A DNA stretch of 64,000 nucleotides, from the NCBI GenBank assembly GCA_910584485.1, contig CAJUAV010000011.1, forward strand, positions 1 through 64,000, read 5' to 3'. A program made the translations under genes and the position numbers. The notes under the pieces are model-generated. The model made no database searches, was not told the origin of the DNA, and saw only the letters and a list, made by a program, of their open reading frames with translations. This document shows positions 52,037 to 59,817 of this stretch, one piece after another. The stretch's first letter is position 1, and every line of letters begins with the position of its first letter. Source of the DNA: an uncultured Alistipes sp. (GTDB lineage: Bacteria; Bacteroidota; Bacteroidia; Bacteroidales; Rikenellaceae).

Positions 52037-52984
52037 ATGACAACCCGAAGCCCCTATGTCGACAAGATCGACAACGAAACGACCTCCCGCCTTCCCGCGA
52101 TCGAGTTCCACGGCGACATCCGCGTCGTCGATCGCGAAGAGCAGGTCGAAGAGGCGTGCCGCTACCTGGCCGCACAGCCGCTCCTGGGCTTCGACACCGA
52201 AACGCGCCCCTCGTTCCGCGCAGGGGTGACGTTCCGCGTCTCGCTGCTGCAACTCTCCTCGCCCGAGCGCTGCTACCTCTTCCGCCTGAACCGCATCGCC
52301 CTCTCGAAGCCCATCCTGCAACTGCTCGAAAACGGCGCTCTGCCGAAGATCGGCGCCGACGTGGCGGGCGACCTGCGCTCGCTGCACCAGCTGCGGCACT
52401 TCCGCGAGGCGGGCTTCATCGACCTGCAGGCGATGGTCGGCTGCTGGGGCATCGAGGAGAAGAGCCTGCGCAAGATGTCGGCCATCATCCTCGGCAAACG
52501 CGTCTCGAAGGCGCAGCGGTTGAGCAACTGGGAGAGTTCGGAGCTGACCGAGAAGCAGCAGCTCTACGCCGCCACCGACGCGTGGGTCTGCACGAAGCTC
52601 TATCGGGAGCTCCAGCACGTGCCGCAGCTTCGCCCGCTCCCCGCCGAGCCGCTCGCCCCGACCGAAAACGGGCAGCCCGCCGCAGCGGATGCGTCGGCGA
52701 AAACAACGGGCGCCTCCGCGAAAAAACGAGGCGGCAGGTCGCGAAAAACCGCCGCAGCAGCGGCCCGAACGAACGATACGGCAAAAAGCGAAGCCGCTGC
52801 GCAAACCCGCATGAGCGGCGCCTCGGAAAGCGCGGCCGATCCGTCCCCCCGAGCAGCCGATGCGTTGGCGAAAGCGGAGCGTTCGCGGTCGAACCGCCAC
52901 CGCCGCACGAAATCCCGCGGCCGCAAGCCGAGCGACGGACGGGCATCCGAGCGATCGCACGAAGCGGCGGACGGACGCGCCTGA
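52037..52984 (+). CDS. 3'-5' exonuclease (DnaQ-like) with a low-complexity tail
   Basis: DEDD-type nuclease of 315 residues. Exo I is LLGFDTETRPSF near 45-56, with the metal-binding Asp and Glu. Exo II follows the GADVAGDLRSLHQL segment. Exo III is LYAATDAWVCTKLY near 177-190. SKAQRLSNWESSELTEKQQ is a conserved family stretch. The nuclease domain ends near residue 200. The last 110 residues are a basic Ala/Arg/Lys/Ser-rich tail with KKRGGRSRK and RRTKSRGRKPS, not present in typical relatives, and could bind nucleic acid. RNA or DNA as substrate is not decided. It precedes the RlmI-like gene by 63 bp. Confidence 0.83.
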   Translation: MTTRSPYVDKIDNETTSRLPAIEFHGDIRVVDREEQVEEACRYLAAQPLLGFDTETRPSFRAGVTFRVSLLQLSSPERCYLFRLNRIALSKPILQLLENGALPKIGADVAGDLRSLHQLRHFREAGFIDLQAMVGCWGIEEKSLRKMSAIILGKRVSKAQRLSNWESSELTEKQQLYAATDAWVCTKLYRELQHVPQLRPLPAEPLAPTENGQPAAADASAKTTGASAKKRGGRSRKTAAAAARTNDTAKSEAAAQTRMSGASESAADPSPRAADALAKAERSRSNRHRRTKSRGRKPSDGRASERSHEAADGRA

Positions 52985-53047
52985 CACACCCGACTTGCCG
53001 AAGGCCGCCGCCCCGCGGCATCGGACACCGAATCAAACAACCATCCT

Positions 53048-54247
53048 ATGATACCCAAAATCATCCTGCGTCGCGGCAAGGAGGAGTCGCTCCTGCGGCG
53101 CCACCCGTGGATCTTCTCGGGGGCGATCGACCACATCGAAGCCGAATCCGAGGAGGATTTCAGCGAAGGCTCGCTCGTGGAGGTCTACACCCGCAGCAAC
53201 GACTTCATCGCCCTGGGGCATTACCAGATCGGATCGATCGCCGTGCGCGTCCTCTCGTTCGAGCAGGAGCCGATCGACGAGGCGTGGTGGGAGCGCCGCA
53301 TCGCGGTCGCCCGCGACGTCCGCCGTGCGCTGGGACTCACCGAAAACGCCGAGACGACCTGCTACCGCCTCGTCCACGGCGAAGGCGACGGGCTGCCCGG
53401 CCTCGTAATCGACATCTACGGCACGACGGCCGTCGTCCAGTGCCACTCGGTCGGCATGTACCGTTCGCGCCACGCCGTCGCCGCGGCGCTGCGTGCCTGC
53501 TACGGCGAGCGGCTCACGGCCGTCTACGACAAATCCTCCCAGACACTCCCCTACAAGGCGGACCTCGGCGCCGTCGACGGCTATCTGTGGGGCTCGTCGC
53601 GCGAGCCGTCGCAGATCGTGCGGGAGCACGGATTGCAGTTCGCCGTCAACTGGGAGAAGGGGCAGAAAACGGGATTCTTCCTCGACCAGCGCGAGAACCG
53701 CGAACTGGTGCGCCGCTACGCCGCGGGACGCACCGTGCTGAACACCTTCTGCTACACGGGCGGCTTCTCGGTCTACGCCGCCGAAGGCGGAGCGGTCGAG
53801 GTCTGCTCGGTCGACGCCTCGGAGCGGGCCGTGCAGCTGGCGGCCGAGAACATGCGCCTCAACTGCGGCGACCGCATCCCCCACACCGAGGTGACGGCCG
53901 ACGCCGTGGAGTACCTGCGCAACATCGGCGACCGCTACGACCTGATCATCCTCGACCCGCCCGCCTTCGCCAAGCACCACAAGGTCCTCGGCAACGCCAT
54001 GCAGGGGTACAAGCGGCTCAACGCCCGCGCCCTGTCGCAAATCCGCCCGGGCGGCATCCTCTTCACCTTCTCCTGCTCGCAGGCCGTTTCGAAGGAGCTC
54101 TTCCGCACGACGGTCTTTTCGGCGGCCGCCATCGCGGGACGCAAGGTGCGCATCCTGCACCAGCTGACGCAGCCCGCCGACCACCCGATCGACATCTACC
54201 ACCCCGAGGGCGAGTACCTGAAGGGATTGGTGCTCTACGTGGAATAG
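53048..54247 (+). CDS. Class I SAM-dependent rRNA methyltransferase, RlmI-like
   Basis: Probably methylates a cytosine in 23S rRNA, 399 residues. An N-terminal PUA domain (RHPWIFSGAIDHIEAE, then EGSLVEVYTRSNDFIALGHY) spans 15-75. The SAM-binding motif I is VLNTFCYTGGFSVYAA near 235-250, and motif IV is LDPPAFAKHHK near 300-310. A conserved Cys near FSCSQAVSK fits the RlmI catalytic residue. It is located 63 bp after the exonuclease and followed by a terminator. The exact base modified cannot be told. Confidence 0.88.
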   Translation: MIPKIILRRGKEESLLRRHPWIFSGAIDHIEAESEEDFSEGSLVEVYTRSNDFIALGHYQIGSIAVRVLSFEQEPIDEAWWERRIAVARDVRRALGLTENAETTCYRLVHGEGDGLPGLVIDIYGTTAVVQCHSVGMYRSRHAVAAALRACYGERLTAVYDKSSQTLPYKADLGAVDGYLWGSSREPSQIVREHGLQFAVNWEKGQKTGFFLDQRENRELVRRYAAGRTVLNTFCYTGGFSVYAAEGGAVEVCSVDASERAVQLAAENMRLNCGDRIPHTEVTADAVEYLRNIGDRYDLIILDPPAFAKHHKVLGNAMQGYKRLNARALSQIRPGGILFTFSCSQAVSKELFRTTVFSAAAIAGRKVRILHQLTQPADHPIDIYHPEGEYLKGLVLYVE

Positions 54248-54263
54248 CCGCGACCGACGACGA

Positions 54264-54301
54264 AAAAGGACGCAACCGTCAGCGGGTTACGTCCTTTTTT
54301 A
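54264..54301 (+). terminator. Intrinsic terminator after the methyltransferase
   Basis: Stem AAAGGACG/CGTCCTTT with inner AACC/GGTT, then six or more T. Confidence 0.85.
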
Positions 54302-54619
54302 TCGACCGACGGCGGCCGAGCCCCGCACCAGCTGCGAGGATCGGATGCACGAGACGGCCGGCTGTTGCCGCGCGCGGCCATCCGCCCCCGACACAGACCC
54401 GACTCGGTCCGCACAAGACGAGCCGTGCAGAGCAATCCTGCCCAAAGCAGTCCGCACAAGAAAGACCGTTCGGGGGTCATCCGCCCGCCCAAACCGCGCG
54501 CGGCGATCCGCACACGGGGCAAGCCGCGCCCCACCCTCCGCCCGAAGCGGGCAGCCGCAGGGCCCTCCGCACACCGCTTTCGTTCGCAGGCGCCGCCGAG
54601 CGCAAATAAGCCGCAGCCG
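54302..54619. other. GC-rich gap, nothing recognised
   Basis: These 318 bp contain no plausible gene, and I see no clear match to the repeat modules. The long frame crossing it on the plus strand is compositionally driven (rich in Arg and Pro). Confidence 0.5.
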
Positions 54620-55192
54620 TCAATACCTGCCCGCGTAGACCTTTTTCGCCACGGCGGTCCATCTTCGGACAAATGCCGTCTTGCCCGCCGTATAGGCATC
54701 CCGATCGTACATGAAGCGCACCTGCAACCGCAGCTTCAGGGCCTCGTAGGCTCTCGCGACACGCGGGCAGGCGTTCAGATAATCCCTGAAATAGAGCTCG
54801 TCGTTATCCCCCGCCCGACGCAGATGCACGTGAAAGACCTTTTCGGCGAACCCCTGCTTCGTATAACCGCGGTTGAACGAGATGCGGTCCGCCGTCGCCG
54901 ACATCCGAACGAAGCCGATCCGTTCGATCGCCGCCGCCGAAGCGGCCAAATCCGCATCGGGCGCAGCCTCGACGAGAACGTCCACGATATCCTTCGCCCG
55001 TATGGCGGCGACGGCCGTGCTCCCGATGTGGCTGATCCGCACGATCGGGCACTCGGCCAATCCCTTTTTCAAGTACGTTTCGATGGCGTCATAGGATCGT
55101 TTCCACTGCTCGCGATGGGCGACCAGGATCACGGGAAACAACCGCCACAACTCCTCCAACGACATTTCGGTCAACTCTTTGTCCCTCTCCAT
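54620..55192 (-). CDS. GrpB family protein (nucleotidyltransferase fold)
   Basis: Protein of 190 residues with the GrpB/UPF0157 fold, related to nucleotidyltransferases; the biological role is unknown. The hallmark ISHIGSTAVAAIRAKDIVDV is near residues 56-75, with G-S-T and an acidic pair. VFHVHLRRAGDNDELYFRDY is the second conserved part. In many relatives the GrpB domain is fused to a CoaE domain; here it stands alone. The start at 55192 is preferred because the upstream part overlaps the tsf terminator. Confidence 0.83.
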   Translation of the reverse strand: MERDKELTEMSLEELWRLFPVILVAHREQWKRSYDAIETYLKKGLAECPIVRISHIGSTAVAAIRAKDIVDVLVEAAPDADLAASAAAIERIGFVRMSATADRISFNRGYTKQGFAEKVFHVHLRRAGDNDELYFRDYLNACPRVARAYEALKLRLQVRFMYDRDAYTAGKTAFVRRWTAVAKKVYAGRY

Positions 55193-55273
55193 ACCTTTCT
55201 GACAATCGATCTGCGGGCCGATCGGTCGGAACGCCGCCGGCCCGCCCGACTGCGCCCCGCGTTCGCCAACGGC

Positions 55274-55310
55274 AAAACGCCCGAAGCTCCTGCGGAGCCC
55301 CGGGCGTTTT
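55274..55310 (-). terminator. Terminator of the ribosomal operon (after tsf)
   Basis: On the minus strand AACGCCCG pairs with CGGGCGTT around an inner GGGCTC/GAGCTT stem and a T tail. The inverted order also gives T on the plus strand. Confidence 0.75.
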
Positions 55311-55331
55311 CCCTGATACGTCGGATGCGGG

Positions 55332-56162
55332 TTACTCACCCAGCGCAAAGCGCTTGTAAGCGATGACCGTAGCCTCCTTGTCGGCCTTGTGGATGAACTC
55401 GGCGATCGACTCCTTCTCGCCGACCACGCACTGGTTCAGCAGCGTGTTCTCCTCGAAGAACTTGCGCATCTTACCCTCGGCGATCTTCTCCAGAATGGCC
55501 TCGGGCTTGTTGGCGTTCTTCGGATCCTGCTTCATGGCCTCCACGGCGATCTTGCGCTCGTGCTCGACCACGTCGGCGGGGCAGTCGGCCTCCGAGATCG
55601 AAACGGGCGCCATGGCCGTAGCCTGCATGGCGACGGTGTGAGCGACCTCCTCGGGGACCTCCTTGTTGAAGCCCAGGATCGTACCCAGCTTCTTGTTGAA
55701 GTGCACGTAGGCGTTGCAGTAGGGAGCCTCGATGCGGGCGTAGTAAGCCAGCTCGATCTTCTCGCCCGTCTGACCCGATTTCTCGGTAACGAGCTCCTCG
55801 ACCGTGTGACCCTCGGCGTCCTTGACCGCCAGCAGCGCGTCGCGGTCGGCGGCGTCGGCCGAAATGGCCAGCTCGAGCATCGAGTTCACCGTAGCCGAGT
55901 ACTCCTCGTTCTGGGCCACGAAATCGGTCTCGCAGGCGAGGCAGAGGATGTAGGCCTTCGTACCCACGACCTTCGTGGCGACGACGCCCTCGGTAGCCGT
56001 GCGGTCGGCACGCTTCGCAACGACCAGCTTACCCTTCTCGCGAATGATATCCTGGGCACGTGCGTAGTCGCCCTCGGCCTCGATGAGCGCCTTCTTGCAG
56101 TCCATCATGCCGGCACCCGTCATTTTGCGGAGCTTCATGACATCAGCAGCCTTGATTTCCAT
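55332..56162 (-). CDS. tsf: Elongation factor Ts
   Basis: Exchange factor that reloads EF-Tu with GTP, 276 residues. The N-terminal UBA-like part is VMKLRKMTGAGMMDCKKALI at 9-28. The core carries ETDFVAQNEEY near 79-89. The C-terminal part has LLNQCVVGEKESI. It follows rpsB by 40 bp, the classical rpsB-tsf order, and ends at a terminator. Length and motifs are as expected. Confidence 0.97.
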   Translation of the reverse strand: MEIKAADVMKLRKMTGAGMMDCKKALIEAEGDYARAQDIIREKGKLVVAKRADRTATEGVVATKVVGTKAYILCLACETDFVAQNEEYSATVNSMLELAISADAADRDALLAVKDAEGHTVEELVTEKSGQTGEKIELAYYARIEAPYCNAYVHFNKKLGTILGFNKEVPEEVAHTVAMQATAMAPVSISEADCPADVVEHERKIAVEAMKQDPKNANKPEAILEKIAEGKMRKFFEENTLLNQCVVGEKESIAEFIHKADKEATVIAYKRFALGE

Positions 56163-56202
56163 AGTCTTTTCTTCTTGAATGATGAATAATGCGTTCGGGG
56201 TC

Positions 56203-57063
56203 TTACTCGGCCGACTCCGCAGCGGGAGCCTCGACGGCAGCTACGACCTCTTTCACGGTAGCCTCCTCGGCATCGACGACCTCCTTGACGGCCTTCTTGA
56301 TGCGGGGCTTGCCGCCCTTCGGAGCATCGGCAGCGGCTGCCGCCTCGTTCTCCTGCGCCTCCTTCTCCTTTTCGAGACGGCGCTCCTCGGTGCCTTCGGC
56401 GATTGCGGCGCACATCGCGTCGAGGATGACGGCGATCGACTTGGCAGCATCGTCATTTGCAGGGATCACGTAATCAATGTCGGTCGGATCACAACAAGTA
56501 TCAACCATTGCAAAGACGGGAATGCCCAGGCGCTTCGCCTCCTTCACGGCGTTGGCCTCCTTCTGTACGTCGACGACGAACAGGGCGGCCGGCAGACGGG
56601 TCAGGTCGGCAATCGAACCGAGGTTCTTCTCCAGCTTGGCGCGCTGACGAGCGATCTGCAGCTTCTCGCGCTTGGAGAAATTATCGAACGTGCCGTCGTT
56701 GGTCATCTTGTCGATGGTGGCCATTTTCTTGACGGCTTTACGGATGGTGGGGAAGTTCGTCAGCATGCCGCCTGCCCAACGCTCCGTAACGTAAGGCATT
56801 CCGACGGCTGCCACCTTTTCGGCAACGATCTCCTTGGCTTGTTTCTTGGTGGCTACGAACAGTACGCGGCGACCGCTCTTGACGATCTGCTTGGCGGCTG
56901 CGGCAGCCTCATCGAGCTTCAGCACCGTTTTGTGCAGGTCGATGATGTGGATGCCGTCCTTCTCCATGAAGATGTAGGGAGCCATTTTCGGGTTCCACTT
57001 ACGCTTCAGGTGACCGAAGTGCGCACCGGCCTCCAGCAATGTATTAAAATCAGTACGTGACAT
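56203..57063 (-). CDS. rpsB: 30S ribosomal protein S2, with C-terminal extension
   Basis: Part of the small ribosomal subunit, 286 residues. Motifs are LLEAGAHFGHLKRKWNPKMA at 9-28, VLFVATKKQA, ERWAGGMLTNF and PVFAMVDTCCDPTDIDYVIP near 197-216. The last 60 residues form an Ala/Glu/Lys-rich tail (EAAAAADAPKGGKPRIKKAV) longer than in E. coli S2, as seen in other Bacteroidetes. It lies 186 bp downstream of rpsI and heads the rpsB-tsf pair. Confidence 0.97.
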   Translation of the reverse strand: MSRTDFNTLLEAGAHFGHLKRKWNPKMAPYIFMEKDGIHIIDLHKTVLKLDEAAAAAKQIVKSGRRVLFVATKKQAKEIVAEKVAAVGMPYVTERWAGGMLTNFPTIRKAVKKMATIDKMTNDGTFDNFSKREKLQIARQRAKLEKNLGSIADLTRLPAALFVVDVQKEANAVKEAKRLGIPVFAMVDTCCDPTDIDYVIPANDDAAKSIAVILDAMCAAIAEGTEERRLEKEKEAQENEAAAAADAPKGGKPRIKKAVKEVVDAEEATVKEVVAAVEAPAAESAE

Positions 57064-57249
57064 GGTAATTCAACTGGTTTGTTAATTTTAATCCTCTTTT
57101 CTTCAATTCCGCGGGTAGCGGCCGTCAGGGGTCGGTCCTGCGGAATTTTCCGCGGCCAGGCAACACGGCGGTAATACTTATTATATATGAAGCAGTCCGC
57201 AATGTTTCGAACCCGAACCGTGCTTTGCCGAAATTTCGGTCCGCAAGAA
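57064..57249 (-). promoter_or_regulatory. Leader region of rpsB
   Basis: The 186-bp space between rpsI and rpsB is long for a ribosomal operon. It contains TTCCGC/GCGGAA-type inverted segments on the minus strand. It may hold an autoregulatory mRNA structure for S2, but this is only inferred; no terminator or clear -7 box was found. Confidence 0.3.
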
Positions 57250-57636
57250 TTAACGCTTGCTGAACTGGAACTTGCGACGTGCACCGGGCTGACCGGGCTT
57301 CTTACGCTCAACCACGCGCGAGTCACGCGTCATGAATCCCGCCTTCTTGAGGGTGGGACGCATCTCGGCGTCGATCTCGCACAGCGCGCGGGCGATGCCC
57401 AGACGGGCAGCCTCGGCCTGGCCCTTGATACCGCCGCCAACGAGGTTGATCGTGATATCGTAGTTCTCCAGCGTGTTGGTAGCCATGAGCGGCTGCTTCA
57501 CCTGAAACTGAAGAATGTCCAGCGAGAAATAGTCTGCGAGTGCCTTGTGGTTGATTGTAATCTGACCCTTGCCCGGCTTCACGAATACGCGAGCCACAGC
57601 TGCCTTACGGCGACCTACGGTGTTTACAACTTCCAT
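57250..57636 (-). CDS. rpsI: 30S ribosomal protein S9
   Basis: Small-subunit protein of 128 residues. The signature is GGGIKGQAEAARLGIARAL near 67-85. The C-terminus KKPGQPGARRKFQFSKR is the conserved basic tail that reaches the P-site tRNA. It follows rplM by 8 bp, the universal L13-S9 pair. Confidence 0.98.
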   Translation of the reverse strand: MEVVNTVGRRKAAVARVFVKPGKGQITINHKALADYFSLDILQFQVKQPLMATNTLENYDITINLVGGGIKGQAEAARLGIARALCEIDAEMRPTLKKAGFMTRDSRVVERKKPGQPGARRKFQFSKR

Positions 57637-57644
57637 GTGATGTG

Positions 57645-58100
57645 TTACTTAATCTCGTTCAACTTAAGGACCTTCGGGTTCTGGGCGGCGTGCGGGTGCT
57701 CCTCGCCGGCATAGACCTTCAGGTTCGTCAAAATGTGCTCGCCCAGGCGCGTCTTGGGGAGCATGCCCTTCACGGCCTTCTCGATGATGAAGGTCGGCTT
57801 CTTGGCCAGGTAGTCGGCGGGGGTAGCGAAACGCTGACCGCCCGGATACCCCGTGTGGCGCGTGTAGACCTTGTCGGTCATCTTCTTGCCCGTGAGCTTC
57901 ACCTTCTCCGCGTTGATGACGATGACGTAGTCACCGCAGTCGGCGTGGGGCGTGTAGCAGGGCTTGTTCTTGCCTCGGAGGATCTTCGCGATCTGCGATG
58001 CAAGACGTCCCAGTACCTCGTTCGTGGCGTCGATCACGTACCAGTCCTTGGTGACGGTCGCGGCGTTGCCCGAGATAGTCTTGTAGCTTAATGAATCCAC
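57645..58100 (-). CDS. rplM: 50S ribosomal protein L13
   Basis: Large-subunit protein of 151 residues, starting at a GTG codon (58100). Motifs are WYVIDATNEVLGRLASQIAK near 21-40, YVIVINAEKVKLTGKK, HTGYPGGQR and MLPKTRLGEHILTNLKVYAG. First gene of the rplM-rpsI unit, with a full promoter upstream. Confidence 0.97.
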   Translation of the reverse strand: MDSLSYKTISGNAATVTKDWYVIDATNEVLGRLASQIAKILRGKNKPCYTPHADCGDYVIVINAEKVKLTGKKMTDKVYTRHTGYPGGQRFATPADYLAKKPTFIIEKAVKGMLPKTRLGEHILTNLKVYAGEEHPHAAQNPKVLKLNEIK

Positions 58101-58732
58101 TGTGTTTTACGTTTAATTTAACTTGTTGTAATCCTTGCCCGCATTTCGCGGGTGCGCAAAGGTACGAATTTATTTTGTTTTTAACAAAACATTTAAAAAT
58201 GAAAATTTTGTCCGAACGGAGCATCGATCCGACGGCAGGCACTCCGTGACGGCGGAAGGGAACGTTTCGACGGGGTTCGCGTTGCGCGGGCCGCGCGACT
58301 TGGCAAGGGTGCCGGAGCGGCTTCGACGACAGGCGGCGCGTGCACGCTTGCCGCGGAGGCGGGGTGCGGGATTGCCTGCGTTTTTGCTTGCGAAAAAAAA
58401 CGCGGATTGCCGCGGGGAAGGGACAGGCGTTTTTTGCACGAAGAAAGTGCGGACGGGCACACGGAGCGGACGATTGCCGCGGGAAAGGGACACGCCTTTT
58501 GCGCACGAAGAAAGCGCGGACGGTTCTCGAAGCGAAGCGGGCGAGGTTCGCGGAAGCGGATTTTGCGCGCAGCGCGTTTACAGCGGAGCGGGGATCACCC
58601 GACCGATGCGACCGCACACCGGCATCTCTTCGGACCGACGTTCCGCGGAGCGGCTTGTTGCTTCGAGCTGCTGCGTGCGACCGATTTTTCGGCAAATCGA
58701 CCGTCGCGGAGCGGACGCCGAAGCCGCGCGAG
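58101..58732. other. Gap with promoter and imperfect tandem duplication
   Basis: No gene recognised. A region of about 67 bp starting GATTGCCGCGG at 58405 is repeated imperfectly from 58472. The rest is GC-rich and unlike the main repeat family. The rplM promoter occupies 58157-58188. Confidence 0.6.
58157..58188 (-). promoter_or_regulatory. Promoter of the rplM-rpsI operon
   Basis: On the minus strand TTTG (58188-58185), 20 bp, then TACCTTTG (58164-58157). The leader to the GTG start is about 55 bases. Confidence 0.75.
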
Positions 58733-59152
58733 CTATCGTCGTCGGCTTCGGCGCGGACGAGCGAGACGGCGGTACGCCCCCGTGCTGTCGCGTTCGAGGC
58801 GATGCACCGACGGGCGCTCGGGCAGGTAGCGCACCAACAGATGATCGCCCGCCTGCACCGTCATCAGGTTACCCGAGCGGCGGTGACTGTCCGTATAGAG
58901 CGAGTCGTCGGCCGCGCGGAATCGGTAATCCAGCAGATAGACGGTCGTTTTGCGCGGATGGCGCATGCCGCGGCGGCCCGGGCCGGGCCGATGCTCGACG
59001 CGCGAATAGACGCGCGTCACGACCGCCTCGGTCGTCACCCCCTCCGCATCGAGGCGGGCATAGCGCTGCCGCATCTGATAGAACCAAATGCCGAAGATGA
59101 TCATCGCTCCGATCGCTCCGACGATCGCACCCTGTTTCAAAGCTCGTTTCAT
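58733..59152 (-). CDS. DUF3592-like membrane protein
   Basis: Protein of 139 residues with an N-terminal membrane segment (GAIVGAIGAMIIFGIWFYQM, residues 7-26). A beta-rich domain follows with EAVVTRVYSRVEH, TVYLLDYRF and AGDHLLVRYLPERPSVHRLE, a pattern like DUF3592, whose function is unknown. The C-terminus is very rich in Arg. The ATG at 59152 is chosen because a -7 box, TATTTTTG (59165-59158), lies 5 bases upstream. The longer frame above it is repeat sequence. Confidence 0.65.
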   Translation of the reverse strand: MKRALKQGAIVGAIGAMIIFGIWFYQMRQRYARLDAEGVTTEAVVTRVYSRVEHRPGPGRRGMRHPRKTTVYLLDYRFRAADDSLYTDSHRRSGNLMTVQAGDHLLVRYLPERPSVHRLERDSTGAYRRLARPRRSRRR

Positions 59153-59157
59153 GTCGA

Positions 59158-59165
59158 CAAAAATA
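59158..59165 (-). promoter_or_regulatory. -7 box 5 bp before the DUF3592-like start (leaderless?)
   Basis: The minus strand reads TATTTTTG, five bases, then ATG. Confidence 0.5.
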
Positions 59166-59259
59166 GCGATTTTTCGGTCGAGGCGGTTCGAGAGAGGGAC
59201 GTTTTTTTTGAAAAGGAGGGGGTTAGAACCGCATCGGAGCGGCGTGGCGAGGGTCAGTG

Positions 59260-59817
59260 TGCGCCGGCGCGCGAAAACGGTTTTCATGCGGGGCGAAGCC
59301 TGCGGAGCGCACGCATGTTTGCACAAACTGCGGGCCTCCGCTGCGGGAGACTTCGGCCCGCCGATCCCTGCGGGATCGAATCGATCAGGCTATGTGCGAT
59401 TTACGGTTCTGACTGCTTTCATTCGGACCGCAGCTTGCGAAGGGACGCGACGGTTACGAAGCGGGCCTTCGCCAGGGCGAAGCTGCGGCCCGCCGATGGC
59501 TTGTGCCATCGCCATGCTGACGCACGGAAATGCGATTTGTCAGTTCACCGCCGGCGAAAGAAGGCTTTTCGAGCGGCTCGACGCGAGATTTGTCCTCCGC
59601 TGCAGGGGGCAGCGGCGAACGGCACGCGCTGACGCGCGATCATTCGATTCAGTCCGCAGCCGAGCGGAGAGGCTTGCGACGCAAAGAAGCAGCCCTCCGC
59701 CAGGAGGCGGCTGCGGGCTGCCGCACTTGCGTGCGATTCCCGAGTCTGTCGTCCGCGGCAGAAGCCGTGTGGCCTTGCCGTCCGTCGCAGGAAGGCGGCT
59801 GCGGACCCGAACCGCAG
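59260..59817 (-). repeat. Structured intergenic element, copy 4 (no pseudoknot end)
   Basis: No gene here. One unit is very clear on the plus strand: CCGCAGCTT (59428-59436) with AAGCTGCGG (59480-59488), inside it GCGAAGG (59437-59443) with CCTTCGC (59466-59472), and a following stem GATGGC (59495-59500) with GCCATC (59505-59510). It lacks the AT-rich end of copies 1-3. Confidence 0.8.

Noticed and set aside
58135..59632. Plus-strand frames over 58135-59632
   Set aside because: They run through a promoter, a gene on the other strand and repeat copy 4, with no recognisable domain.
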